A stretch of DNA of 64,000 bases from CAVUAT01 sp963848045 (GTDB taxonomy: Bacteria > Actinomycetota > Thermoleophilia > Solirubrobacterales > 70-9), in NCBI GenBank assembly GCA_963848045.1, contig CAWKCC010000004.1, positions 744,001 to 808,000 on the forward strand, written 5' to 3'. The position numbers and the translations under genes are program-made. Of the stretch, positions 49,018 through 60,268 are shown in pieces (position 1 is the first letter of the stretch; every line of letters begins with the position of its first letter). The notes beneath the pieces were generated by a model. It saw nothing but the letters and a program-made list of their open reading frames with translations, was not told where the DNA came from and did not search any database.

Positions 49018-49433
49018 GACTCGGCCCCCTCGCGCCTCACGAACTTGGTCTTGACCGGCAGCTTGTGGCTCGCAAGGCGCAAAGCATCCTTGGCGAGGTC
49101 CTCAGGCACGCCGGCAAGCTCGAACATGACCCGCCCGGGCTTGACCACCGCGACCCATCCCTCGGGGTTGCCCTTGCCCGAGCCCATGCGGGTCTCGGCC
49201 GGCTTCGCGGTGATCGGCTTGTCGGGGAAGATGTTGATCCAGACCTTGCCGCCCCGCTTGATCTTCCGGGTCATCGCGACGCGAGCGGCCTCGATCTGGC
49301 GGTTCGTGATCCAGCCCCGCTCCATCGCCTTCAGGCCGTACTCGCCGAAATCGACCGAGTTGCCCCCCTTGGAGTAGCCACGCATGCGGCCGCGCATCTG
49401 CTTGCGGTACTTGACCCGCTTCGGCATCAGCAT
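49014..49433 (-). CDS. rplP: 50S ribosomal protein L16
   Basis: 139 residues, near the A-site. MLMPKRVKYRKQMRGRMRGY and the ELAGVPEDLAKDALRLASHK segment are diagnostic. ATG 49433 overlaps the rpsC stop (TGATG); ATG 49427 is the alternative start. The conserved Arg of the hydroxylation site region lies in ETRMGSGKGNP. Confidence 0.97.
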   Translation of the reverse strand: MLMPKRVKYRKQMRGRMRGYSKGGNSVDFGEYGLKAMERGWITNRQIEAARVAMTRKIKRGGKVWINIFPDKPITAKPAETRMGSGKGNPEGWVAVVKPGRVMFELAGVPEDLAKDALRLASHKLPVKTKFVRREGAES

Positions 49434-50149
49434 CAGCGACCACCCCTGCCGCCGCCGGACCTGCCGCCACCGGATCTGCCGCCGCCGCCCCCGTCCTCGG
49501 TGTCCTTCTCGGAGCGGAACCCCTCGGGCATCACCTCGCCCTTGTTGATCCAGCACTTGACGCCGATTCTGCCTGTGGTGGTGCGCGCCTCGACGAAGCC
49601 GTAGTCGATGTCGGCGCGGAGGGTGTGCAGGGGAACCCGCCCGTCGGAGTACCCCTCGGTCCGAGCCATCTCGGCCCCGCCGAGACGACCGGAGACCTGC
49701 ACCTTCACGCCCTTGGCGCCCGAGCGCATCGCCGAGGTCAGAGCGCGCTTCATCGCACGGCGAAAGGCGACCCGGTTCTGCAGCTGCTCGGCGATCGACT
49801 GCGCCACGAGCTTCGCGTCGAGCTCGGGGCGCTTGATCTCCTTGATGTTGACCTTGACGGGACGGCCGGTGATCTTGTGCAGCTCGCGGCGCAGGGCGTC
49901 GACCTCGCTGCCGGACTTGCCGATCACGATGCCTGGACGCGCCGTGGCGATGTCGACCTCGACCTCGGCTGCTGTCTTGACGATCGTGATATCGGAGAGC
50001 CCGGCGTGCGAGAGCTTGTTCTCGATGTGCTCGCGGATCGCGATGTCCTCCATCAGGTAATCGGAGAACCCGCGCTCGTTGAACCAGTTCGAGCTCCAGT
50101 CCTTGATGTAGCCGACGCGGAACCCCTCGGGGTGGATCTTCTGTCCCAT
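49433..50149 (-). CDS. rpsC: 30S ribosomal protein S3
   Basis: 238 residues, mRNA entry-channel protein. GQKIHPEGFRVGYIKDWSS begins the protein; the KH domain has ARPGIVIGKSGSEVDALRRE (GxxG loop) and the C-terminal domain ends with a Gly/Ser/Arg-rich tail (GGGRSGGGRSGGGRGGR) after residue 218. Confidence 0.98.
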   Translation of the reverse strand: MGQKIHPEGFRVGYIKDWSSNWFNERGFSDYLMEDIAIREHIENKLSHAGLSDITIVKTAAEVEVDIATARPGIVIGKSGSEVDALRRELHKITGRPVKVNIKEIKRPELDAKLVAQSIAEQLQNRVAFRRAMKRALTSAMRSGAKGVKVQVSGRLGGAEMARTEGYSDGRVPLHTLRADIDYGFVEARTTTGRIGVKCWINKGEVMPEGFRSEKDTEDGGGGGRSGGGRSGGGRGGR

Positions 50150-50158
50150 CTTCTCTCC

Positions 50159-50842
50159 TCAGTCCTCCGGCGTCAGGGCCACCTGGATGTGGCTGGTTCG
50201 CTTGTTGATGCGGGTCGCACGCCCGAGCGCCCGCGGGCGGTAGCGCCGCAGGGTCGGCCCCTCGTCGACCCGGATGTCGGAGACCATGAGATCGTCAGCG
50301 ACGAGGTCGTGGTTGTTCTCGGCGTTGGCGGCTGCCGAGTCGATCAGCTTTGCGATGTCCTCGGCCGCACCGCGGGCGGAGAATCGCAGCAGAGTCTGCG
50401 CGTCGGCGAGCGGCAGGCCGCGCACCTGGTCGGCGACCAGGCGGGCCTTGCGGGGCGCGACGCGCACGTAGCGGGCGCGAGCGTTTACGACCGGGCGAGC
50501 GGGGGCCTGCTTCTCCTTGTCGGCGACCTTGGCCTTGGCGCCGGCCTTCGCCCCGGCGGCCTTGCGCGTGCCGCCCTTGGCACCGCTGCGCGCGGGAGCC
50601 TTGCTCTTCGTCTGCGGCTCGCCAGAGGCCTCGGACTTCTTCGCGGAGGTGGTTCCCTCGGACTCGCTCGTCTTGGCGGTCGGGGCCTTCGCGGCCGCCT
50701 TGTCGGGCTTCTTCGCCGCGGGCTTCTTCGCCGCGGGCTTCTTCGCCGCCGGCTTCTTCGCCGCGGGCTTCTCCGCCGCCGGCTCCGCGGGCTTCTTCGC
50801 CGCGCTCGGCTTCTTGGCCTCGCTGTCCTTGCGCTCGGCCAT
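50159..50842 (-). CDS. rplV: 50S ribosomal protein L22 with histone H1-like N-terminal extension
   Basis: The L22 body is residues about 117-227: NARARYVRVAPRKARLVADQ through THIQVALTPED, with the tunnel-lining beta-hairpin intact. Residues 1-116 are a Lys/Ala/Pro-rich extension containing four PAAKK repeats (about residues 26-45) and ending in AGAKAGAKAKVADKEK; it resembles histone H1 or HU tails. Typical L22 is 110-130 residues. The extension is on the N-terminal side and would reach outward from the 50S surface, possibly contacting rRNA or nucleic acid (inference). Confidence 0.94.
   Translation of the reverse strand: MAERKDSEAKKPSAAKKPAEPAAEKPAAKKPAAKKPAAKKPAAKKPDKAAAKAPTAKTSESEGTTSAKKSEASGEPQTKSKAPARSGAKGGTRKAAGAKAGAKAKVADKEKQAPARPVVNARARYVRVAPRKARLVADQVRGLPLADAQTLLRFSARGAAEDIAKLIDSAAANAENNHDLVADDLMVSDIRVDEGPTLRRYRPRALGRATRINKRTSHIQVALTPED
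50705..50779. repeat. 15-bp tandem repeats inside rplV
   Basis: Five 15-bp units (starting 50705, 50720, 50735, 50750, 50765), the first three identical (GGGCTTCTTCGCCGC) and the last two with one change each. They encode the PAAKK repeats of the L22 extension. Confidence 0.85.
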
Positions 50843-50844
50843 CT

Positions 50845-51126
50845 CTAGTCCTTGTCCCCTGCCGAGCCGGCGCCCGAGTGCGCGCGGAACGTACGGGTAG
50901 GGGCGAACTCGCCGAGCTTGTGACCGACCATCGACTCCGAGATATAGACCGGTACGTGCTTGCGGCCGTCGTGCACGGCGATCGTATGACCGACCATCTC
51001 CGGGAAGACGGTGGACTTGCGTGACCAGGTCTTGAGCATCTGCTTCTGCCCGGACTCGTTCATGGCGTTGACCCGCCTCATCAGGCGCTCCTCCGCCCAC
51101 GGGCCCTTCTTGGTCGAGCGTCCCAT
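50845..51126 (-). CDS. rpsS: 30S ribosomal protein S19
   Basis: 93 residues, head protein. MGRSTKKGPWAEERLMRRVN and the later GHTIAVHDGRKHVPVYI, GHKLGEFAPTRTF are diagnostic. ATG 51126 overlaps the rplB stop (TGATG). Confidence 0.98.
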   Translation of the reverse strand: MGRSTKKGPWAEERLMRRVNAMNESGQKQMLKTWSRKSTVFPEMVGHTIAVHDGRKHVPVYISESMVGHKLGEFAPTRTFRAHSGAGSAGDKD

Positions 51127-51962
51127 CAGCCCTTCTTCCTGCGCCTGCTGCGCACGATCAGGGCATCGGAGCGCTTGCCCTTCTTGCGGGTTCTGTAGCC
51201 GAGCGTCGGCTTGCCCCAAGGCGTCACCGGGTGGCCGCCGGGGGTGTGGTGAGCCTCGCCGCCGCCATGCGGATGATCGACGGGGTTCATCGCGACGCCG
51301 CGGGTCTGCGGTCGCTTGCCGCGATGGCGGCTGCGTCCCGCCTTGCCCCACTTGACGTTCTGGTGATCAGAGTTGGAAAGCGACCCCACCGTGGCGCGGC
51401 ACTCGCCGCGCACCATCCGCACCTCCGAGGAGGGAAGGCGAAGCGAGACCATCTCGCCCTCCTTGGCGACGACCTGGATCGCGGTGCCGGCGGCGCGGCC
51501 GAGGCGCCCCCCCTGCCCCGGGGTCATCTCGACGTTGTGCACCACCGTGCCGGTCGGGATCCGGCTGAGGGGAAGGGAGTTGCCGGGAGCGATGTCGGCG
51601 CCCTCGCCGGAGACGACCTCGGCCCCGGCGGTAAGGCCCTGCGGAGCAAGGATGTACCGCTTCTCACCGTCGGCGTAATGAAGCAGTGCGATGTAGGCGC
51701 TGCGGTTCGGGTCGTACTCGATCGTCGCCACCTTGGCGGGGACCCCGTCCTTGGTGCGCTTGAAGTCGATCTTCCGGTAGCGCCGCTTGGCGCCTCCGCC
51801 GCGATGGCGCGCCGTGACGCGACCGTTGACATTGCGCCCGCTCGAACGCCGCTTGCCCTTCAGCAGGCTCTTTTGCGGAGCGTCGCCGGTGAGCTCCTCT
51901 CGCACCTGGTAGGTGCCGAAACGGCGGCCCGCGCTGGTCGGCTTGGTCTTGCGGTTTGCCAT
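51126..51962 (-). CDS. rplB: 50S ribosomal protein L2
   Basis: 278 residues, peptidyl-transferase-centre protein. ANRKTKPTSAGRRFGTYQVR begins the protein; the catalytic-centre motif GVAMNPVDHPHGGGEAHHTP is intact, including the conserved histidine, and the basic C-terminus is complete. Confidence 0.98.
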   Translation of the reverse strand: MANRKTKPTSAGRRFGTYQVREELTGDAPQKSLLKGKRRSSGRNVNGRVTARHRGGGAKRRYRKIDFKRTKDGVPAKVATIEYDPNRSAYIALLHYADGEKRYILAPQGLTAGAEVVSGEGADIAPGNSLPLSRIPTGTVVHNVEMTPGQGGRLGRAAGTAIQVVAKEGEMVSLRLPSSEVRMVRGECRATVGSLSNSDHQNVKWGKAGRSRHRGKRPQTRGVAMNPVDHPHGGGEAHHTPGGHPVTPWGKPTLGYRTRKKGKRSDALIVRSRRRKKG

Positions 51963-51964
51963 GG

Positions 51965-52261
51965 CTATGCGTCCACCGCCGCGCCCTCGAACAACTCGAT
52001 GCGCTCGCCGGGTGCGAGCTGCACGATCGCCTTCTTCCAAGAGCGGGACTTGCCGCTGTGGAGGCCTCGGCGCTTGGGCTTCGCGTTGACCTTCGAGGTC
52101 TTCACGGAGCGCACGCGCACGCTGAAGACCTCCTCGACCGCACGCGCGATCTGGGTCTTGTGGGCTCGATCGTGAACCCGAAATGTGTACTTGCCGTCCG
52201 ACATCAGCGCGTAGCTCTTCTCGGAGACCACGGGGCGGATGATCACCTGCCTCGCATCCAC
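51965..52261 (-). CDS. rplW: 50S ribosomal protein L23
   Basis: 98 residues, docking site for trigger factor and SRP at the tunnel exit. VIIRPVVSEKSYALMSDGKY and YTFRVHDRAHKTQIARAVEE are conserved. GTG start overlaps the rplD stop by one base (TAGTG). Confidence 0.97.
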   Translation of the reverse strand: MDARQVIIRPVVSEKSYALMSDGKYTFRVHDRAHKTQIARAVEEVFSVRVRSVKTSKVNAKPKRRGLHSGKSRSWKKAIVQLAPGERIELFEGAAVDA

Positions 52262-52911
52262 TAGCCGGCCCTCCCCTCGAGCTCAGCGAGCGCCTGCTGC
52301 GAGATGACCAGGGAGGCGGCGCCGATCACGTCCGCGACCCCGGCGGACTCGGCCAGCGCCACACGGACGCTGGGGATGTTGCGAAAGCTCTTCGCCACTC
52401 CCGACTCCTCGCCGCCAACCAAGACCAGGGTCGGCCCGGTTGCGGCCCACTTGCCGAGTGCGGTCGCCGCCGCCTTCGTCGAGGGCTTCTCGAACCCCGA
52501 GCCGTCCAGGACGGCGACGCTGTCGCGGCTCGCGTGCACGCTGAGCGCGGCACGCAGCGCCCTGCGCCGCTCCTTGCGGTTCACCTTGAAGGTGTAGCTG
52601 CGCGGCTTGGGGCCGAAAGCGGCGCCACCACCGTAACGGTGCGGCACGCCGAGGGCCCCGACGCGGGCGCGGCCCGTGCCCTTCTGGCGCCATGCCTTGG
52701 CGGTCGTCATCGAGACCTCGCCCCTGGTCAGCGAGGAGTGGGTGCCGCGCCGGCGCGCGGCCAGATCAGCGCGGGCGGCCTGGTGCACCAGCGACTCGTG
52801 GAAGGGCTCGGAGAAGAGCGCCTTCGGCAGGTCGGCCTTGGACTGCTTGCCGAGCATCGGGGCCTTGAGGCCGCCGCTGCTCGCCTTGGGCTTGGCGGCG
52901 GTCTCAGCCAA
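52261..52911 (-). CDS. rplD: 50S ribosomal protein L4
   Basis: 216 residues. RRGTHSSLTRGEVSMTTAKA and WRQKGTGRARVGALGVPHRY form the tunnel-constriction loop. L4 is the autogenous repressor of the S10 operon in E. coli. Overlaps rplC by eight bases. A 20-residue Ala/Lys-rich N-terminal addition is present. Confidence 0.97.
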   Translation of the reverse strand: MAETAAKPKASSGGLKAPMLGKQSKADLPKALFSEPFHESLVHQAARADLAARRRGTHSSLTRGEVSMTTAKAWRQKGTGRARVGALGVPHRYGGGAAFGPKPRSYTFKVNRKERRRALRAALSVHASRDSVAVLDGSGFEKPSTKAAATALGKWAATGPTLVLVGGEESGVAKSFRNIPSVRVALAESAGVADVIGAASLVISQQALAELEGRAG

Positions 52912-53626
52912 CGCTCTTCACCTCGACGGTTCCGTTGCGCGGCCCGGGCACCGAGCCCCGGATCAACAGCAGGTTGCGCTCGGCGTCGATCTCGACGATC
53001 GTCGCGCCGCGCTGGGTGACCCGCCTGGCGCCCATCTGGCCGGGCATCTTCTGGCCCTTGAAGATCCGGGCGGGATCGGCGCTGGCCCCGGCCGAACCGG
53101 GAGCGCGGACGTTGTGGGAGCCGTGGCTGACCGGGCCACGGCTGAAGTTGTGGCGCTTGATCGTGCCCTGAAAGCCCTTGCCGATCGATACAGCGGAGAC
53201 CTTGACCTCCTCGCCCGGCTCGAAGGCCGCGACCGTGATCTCTTCGCCGAGCTTGGGACCGCCCGCGGACGCCTCCTCAGCCTCGTCTCCGGGAGTGCCG
53301 GACGACCCCTCCGAAGCGTCGGGCTCCTTGGAGGAATCCCCGGCTTCCGCGCTGGTCGACGGGAAGGTCGTGTCGCGGAACTCGACGAGGGTGCGCATGG
53401 CGGTCTTGGCACCGGCCTTCTTCAGGTGTCCGAGTTCGGCCTTTGTCAGCTTGCGCTCCTGGGTGGGGTCGCCCGCGAGCTGGACGGCGTCGTAGCCGTC
53501 GCGCTCGGAACGGCGGACCGCCGTGACGACGTTCGGGGCGGCCTCGATCACCGTGACCGGGACCGCGGTGCCGTCCTCGGCGAAGATGCGGGTCATCCCC
53601 AGTTTCTTGCCCACGATCGCGCTCAT
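52904..53626 (-). CDS. rplC: 50S ribosomal protein L3 with acidic insertion
   Basis: 240 residues. SAIVGKKLGMTRIFAEDGTA and GFQGTIKRHNFSRGPVSHGS are the family motifs, with GQKMPGQMGARRVT further on. Between the two barrel halves, residues about 89-127 form a Ser/Glu/Asp-rich insert (SAEAGDSSKEPDASEGSSG within it) where typical L3 has about ten residues. ATG 53626 overlaps the rpsJ stop (TGATG). Confidence 0.96.
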   Translation of the reverse strand: MSAIVGKKLGMTRIFAEDGTAVPVTVIEAAPNVVTAVRRSERDGYDAVQLAGDPTQERKLTKAELGHLKKAGAKTAMRTLVEFRDTTFPSTSAEAGDSSKEPDASEGSSGTPGDEAEEASAGGPKLGEEITVAAFEPGEEVKVSAVSIGKGFQGTIKRHNFSRGPVSHGSHNVRAPGSAGASADPARIFKGQKMPGQMGARRVTQRGATIVEIDAERNLLLIRGSVPGPRNGTVEVKSVG

Positions 53627-53946
53627 CAGAGTCGGATCTCCACGTCAACGCCGGCGGGAAGCGTCTCCATCCGCTGCAGCTCGTCGACGGTCTTCGGGGT
53701 CGGCTGATGGATGTCGATCAGCCGCTTGTGTGTGCGGATCTCGAAATGCTCTCTTGAGTCCTTGTCTTTGAACGGCGAGCGGATCACGCAATAGACATTC
53801 TTCTCGGTGGGCAGGGGAACGGGCCCCGAGACGCTTGCGCCGGTCCGCTGGGCGGTTCCGACGATCTCCTGGGCAGCCCGATCTATGGCGTCGTGGTCGT
53901 ACGCCTTCAGTCGAATCCTGATCTTTCCCGATGTCAGTGAGGCCAT
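53626..53946 (-). CDS. rpsJ: 30S ribosomal protein S10
   Basis: 106 residues, also NusE in antitermination. IRIRLKAYDHDAIDRAAQEI and SPFKDKDSREHFEIRTHKRL are diagnostic. First gene of the S10-spc-alpha cluster; the 159-bp gap to tuf contains its promoter region, in which I see no strong -35/-10 pair, only candidate elements such as TTGGCA and TAGGAC, plus a GAAGGA-like site. Confidence 0.97.
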   Translation of the reverse strand: MASLTSGKIRIRLKAYDHDAIDRAAQEIVGTAQRTGASVSGPVPLPTEKNVYCVIRSPFKDKDSREHFEIRTHKRLIDIHQPTPKTVDELQRMETLPAGVDVEIRL

Positions 53947-54071
53947 CTGCCCCGATTACCTCTGTCTTCCTTCTCGTCCTATTCGTGCGAGCGGGGCACC
54001 GCCCCAGTTGGGCCAGCGCCCCGGTCGTATGTCTTGCAGTTGTCAGGCCCTTGCCAACCACATCCGAGGGC

Positions 54072-54101
54072 CAATGAAAGGCGGGCCCGAACGGGCCCGC
54101 C
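54072..54101 (-). terminator. Rho-independent terminator of tuf
   Basis: Five bases after the tuf stop, a perfect nine-bp GC stem (54080-54088 with 54093-54101, loop GAAC read on the + strand) is followed on the - strand by CTTTCATT. Short distance, perfect stem and U-rich tail make this a convincing terminator, so rpsJ needs its own promoter. Confidence 0.8.
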
Positions 54102-54105
54102 GTCG

Positions 54106-55290
<1,185 letters not shown>

Positions 55291-55387
55291 CTCGCTCCTT
55301 TGGGTTCTCGGTTGCTGAAAGTCGGTCTGTTCTTGTCTCTAGGTCTGGTGAATCCGCGAGTTGGTTCGAGTTTTGACCAACCACGGG

Positions 55388-55393
55388 AATATA
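55388..55393 (-). promoter_or_regulatory. Candidate -10 box for tuf
   Basis: TATATT read on the - strand in the 125-bp fusA-tuf gap. No clear -35 hexamer 17 bp away. A separate tuf promoter is common in actinobacteria. Low-confidence assignment. Confidence 0.3.
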
Positions 55394-55415
55394 GCCACGT
55401 GGCGGAGCACCGGGC

Positions 55416-57530
<2,115 letters not shown>

Positions 57531-57595
57531 TGGGAAGGCCTGTCGTCAATCCTTACGAGGGTGGGTGTTGATGGTGCTGAATTCGATATCGGCGC

Positions 57596-57616
57596 ATGAA
57601 AAAGGCCCTTGCGGGC
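57596..57616 (-). terminator. Rho-independent terminator between rpsG and fusA
   Basis: Read on the - strand: GGCCC, loop GCAA, GGGCC (57603-57616) followed by TTTTTC. A perfect five-bp GC stem with a tetraloop and U-tail. It would end transcripts from rpsL-rpsG that have passed the antisense 57782-58297 gene, before fusA. The rest of the 251-bp gap (57531-57781) shows no gene. Confidence 0.75.
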
Positions 57617-57781
57617 CAGAGCGCTGCGCGTCTCAGTGACCCGGACTCCGTCTATGTCGCGCCGTTTTCCATCTGATCGGAGGAAGCCGCGGAGGTCTGA
57701 ATTGACGCCCGAAGCGAGGCGGGATGATAGCAAGGGCATGCCTGCCCGAAAGCACGTCCGCGGCCGCTTCGGAGCGCCACC

Positions 57782-58297
57782 GTGAAGAAGCTCCCGCCCA
57801 CCGAGGCTGCGCTGATCCTCGCCTGCGCCGCCGGCTCGGCGCTGCTCGCGGTCTCCCAGTTCACGACCCTCTTCGAGCTGACGGCGCCGGGCGGCGAGGC
57901 GGTCTCGAGCATCGACGCCTCCGACCAGCACGGCTACGCGACCCTGGTCCTCGCGGCCTTCGCTCTGATCATGCTCGTCGTCTCGATCGCGGCCGATGGC
58001 GAGGCGCAGGCCCAGATCGCGGCCGTCGCCGTGGCGGTCTGCGGGGTGGTGGCACTGCTGATCTTTCTGATAGGCGACCTCCCCGACGCCAACAAGATCG
58101 GCCTCCTCGACGAGCCCGGCGAACCCTTCATCGACGCCAAGGCCCAGCCCGGCGCAGGCTTCTGGTTCGAGCTCGCGGGAGCGCTCCTGTTGGCGGCCTG
58201 TGGAGGCGCCTTGGCGACCATCGACTCCCGGCGCGCGGCTGAGCGGAGCGCCCCCTCGCCCGGCCCGGGGCCGGGAGGGCCGAAGCCGAAGAACTAG
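57782..58297 (+). CDS. Four-helix membrane protein of unknown function
   Basis: 171 residues with four hydrophobic helices (about 8-30, 50-68, 76-97, 122-143), a periplasmic-type loop with EPGEPFIDAKAQPGAGFW, and a Pro/Gly-rich C-terminal tail. No family is recognised. GTG 57782. It lies on the opposite strand inside the str operon, between rpsG and fusA, where essential-gene order is normally unbroken; it ends 13 bp from the rpsG stop. Confidence 0.7.
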   Translation: MKKLPPTEAALILACAAGSALLAVSQFTTLFELTAPGGEAVSSIDASDQHGYATLVLAAFALIMLVVSIAADGEAQAQIAAVAVAVCGVVALLIFLIGDLPDANKIGLLDEPGEPFIDAKAQPGAGFWFELAGALLLAACGGALATIDSRRAAERSAPSPGPGPGGPKPKN

Positions 58298-58310
58298 GCC
58301 CGTTCGCCTG

Positions 58311-58781
58311 CTACCAGCGGTAGTGAGCGAAAGCCTTGTTGGCCTGGGCCATCCGGTAGATGTCGTCCTTGCGCTTCCAGGCGTTGCCCTGCTGCTTGGC
58401 GGCGTCGGAGATCTCGTTGGCCAGGCGCTCGGCCATCGACTTCTCGCCCCGGGCGCGGGCGTACTCGACGAGCCAGCGAACGGCGAGCGTGCGCGCGCGG
58501 CGCGCGGGCACCTCCACCGGAACCTGGTAGGTGGCCCCTCCGACCCGCCGGGAGCGGACCTCCAGAACCGGCGTCAGCTGCTTGATCGCGCCCTCGAGCT
58601 CCTCGACCGGGTTGTCGCCGCTGCGCTCGCCGACGATCGCGAGCGCGTCATAGACGATCCGCTCGGCGGTCGACTTCTTTCCTGCCGTCATCACCTTGTT
58701 GATGACCTGCTGCACGAGGCGGCTGCGGTAGGTCGAATCCGGCTCCAGGGGCCGGATCGTGGCCTGGTTGCGTCGGGCCAT
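58311..58781 (-). CDS. rpsG: 30S ribosomal protein S7
   Basis: 156 residues, head nucleator. ARRNQATIRPLEPDSTYRSR and QVINKVMTAGKKSTAERIVY, with a later ANEISDAAKQQGNAWKRKDD, are diagnostic. Four bases after rpsL. S7 is the str operon repressor in E. coli, but its target between S12 and S7 has no space here. Confidence 0.98.
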   Translation of the reverse strand: MARRNQATIRPLEPDSTYRSRLVQQVINKVMTAGKKSTAERIVYDALAIVGERSGDNPVEELEGAIKQLTPVLEVRSRRVGGATYQVPVEVPARRARTLAVRWLVEYARARGEKSMAERLANEISDAAKQQGNAWKRKDDIYRMAQANKAFAHYRW

Positions 58782-58784
58782 GCC

Positions 58785-59180
<396 letters not shown>

Positions 59181-59188
59181 GAAGGCGC

Positions 59189-59194
59189 AGGATA
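59189..59194 (-). promoter_or_regulatory. rpsL -10 box, probable leaderless promoter
   Basis: TATCCT read on the - strand, eight bases from the rpsL GTG. A start of transcription at or next to the GTG would give a leaderless mRNA for a highly expressed operon. No strong -35 hexamer. Confidence 0.5.
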
Positions 59195-59317
59195 GCCACA
59201 ACTTCGATCGGCCCCCCTCTCGGGGCTCCTCCCCTCAAGGCGTGACGGCTCATTCGACAGGGCCGGGCTCGCCGAATGCGTGGGCTTGTCGGTCCCCGAT
59301 GCGTAGGGTTATTGGTG

Positions 59318-59827
59318 ATGGGACTGCTCGGAAAAGCCCAGGAAAGACCCATCCTGGCGGTCGATGTGGACGGGGTGATCAGCCTCTTCGGTTTCGAGGA
59401 GAGCGCGGAGAAGGCGCCGGGTGACTTCCACCTGGTGGACGGGATGCTGCACTGCATCTCGGTGCCCACGGGGGCGCGGCTCAACCGCCTCGCCCGCAGC
59501 TACGAGCTGATCTGGGCGAGCGGCTGGGAGGACCGGGCCAACGACCACCTGCCCAGCATCATCGGGGTGCCGGAGCTGCCCTACCTGCGCTTCGACCGGC
59601 GCCCCGTGTTCGGGACAGCCCATTGGAAGCTTGACGCTCTCGGCCGGCATTCCGGCGAGCGCCCTCTCGCCTGGATCGACGACAGCCTCGACCACAGCTG
59701 CTACGAGTGGGCGGAGGCGCGAGAGGCGCCCACGCTACTGGTGCCCACCGAGTCCAGCCGAGGGCTCGAGGAGGCCCACGTCGACGCGCTGGAATCCTGG
59801 GCGCGCGACGGCTTCACCCCCGGCTGA
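59318..59827 (+). CDS. HAD-like hydrolase domain protein
   Basis: 169 residues. ILAVDVDGVISLFGF near the N-terminus is HAD motif I (DxD), LIWASGWED is motif II-like (Ser/Thr position), Lys in HWKLDAL fits motif III, and LAWIDDSLD with paired Asp fits motif IV. Together these suggest a phosphatase-type HAD protein of the short, cap-less kind. Substrate unknown. ATG 59318 with TAGGGT eight bases upstream; divergent from rpsL. Confidence 0.75.
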   Translation: MGLLGKAQERPILAVDVDGVISLFGFEESAEKAPGDFHLVDGMLHCISVPTGARLNRLARSYELIWASGWEDRANDHLPSIIGVPELPYLRFDRRPVFGTAHWKLDALGRHSGERPLAWIDDSLDHSCYEWAEAREAPTLLVPTESSRGLEEAHVDALESWARDGFTPG

Positions 59828-59869
59828 TCCCCTCGACCCGGCGCGAGCGACACTCTAGACTCGCGAGCC

Positions 59870-60196
59870 ATGGATGCGGCGGTTCCGATCATCTTCCTCG
59901 GCCTTGTCTTGAAGATCCCCGTCTTCTTCGCGCTCTGGCTCATCTGGTGGGCTTCACGCAGCTACGACGAGTTCGCCGAGGACGAGTCCTCGACGGGCGG
60001 CCAGGACCACGGCTTCCGCCGCTGGCGGCGCGAGCCCCGCCCCAAGGGCCCCCGCCGCGGCCCGCACGGCGGCGCGGCCGAGCCCCCGGGCAACTGCCCT
60101 CCCGCCGGGAGGCGGCGCGGAGCACCTCGCCCCCGGCCGCTGCCGGCCCCCCTGTCGGGCCACGAGCGCCGCGAGCGCTCGCCGAAGTCCGCCTAG
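59870..60196 (+). CDS. Small single-helix membrane protein with basic Pro/Gly-rich tail
   Basis: 108 residues. One N-terminal hydrophobic helix (about 5-29, IIFLGLVLKIPVFFALWLIW) and a long cytoplasmic or external tail rich in Arg, Pro and Gly. No family recognised. A TAGACT box is eight bases before ATG. Compositional bias of the tail means the true end of conserved sequence may be near residue 60. Confidence 0.55.
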   Translation: MDAAVPIIFLGLVLKIPVFFALWLIWWASRSYDEFAEDESSTGGQDHGFRRWRREPRPKGPRRGPHGGAAEPPGNCPPAGRRRGAPRPRPLPAPLSGHERRERSPKSA

Positions 60197-60244
60197 CGGC
60201 GCGGCATACTCGGGTCGAACCAGGGACGGGAACGGGGGGGCTCG

Positions 60245-60263
60245 GCCGCGGAGGGCCCGCGGC
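60245..60263 (-). terminator. Possible rpoC hairpin terminator without U-tract
   Basis: GCCGCGG and CCGCGGC pair perfectly across a five-base loop, five bases after the rpoC stop. The following - strand bases are C-rich rather than U-rich, so intrinsic termination would be weak. Confidence 0.35.
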
Positions 60264-60268
60264 GGGGC

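Noticed and set aside
55361..55380. TTGGT/ACCAA dyad in the tuf leader considered as a riboswitch or attenuator
   Set aside because: Five-bp stem with a ten-base loop is too weak and no known riboswitch core was recognised.
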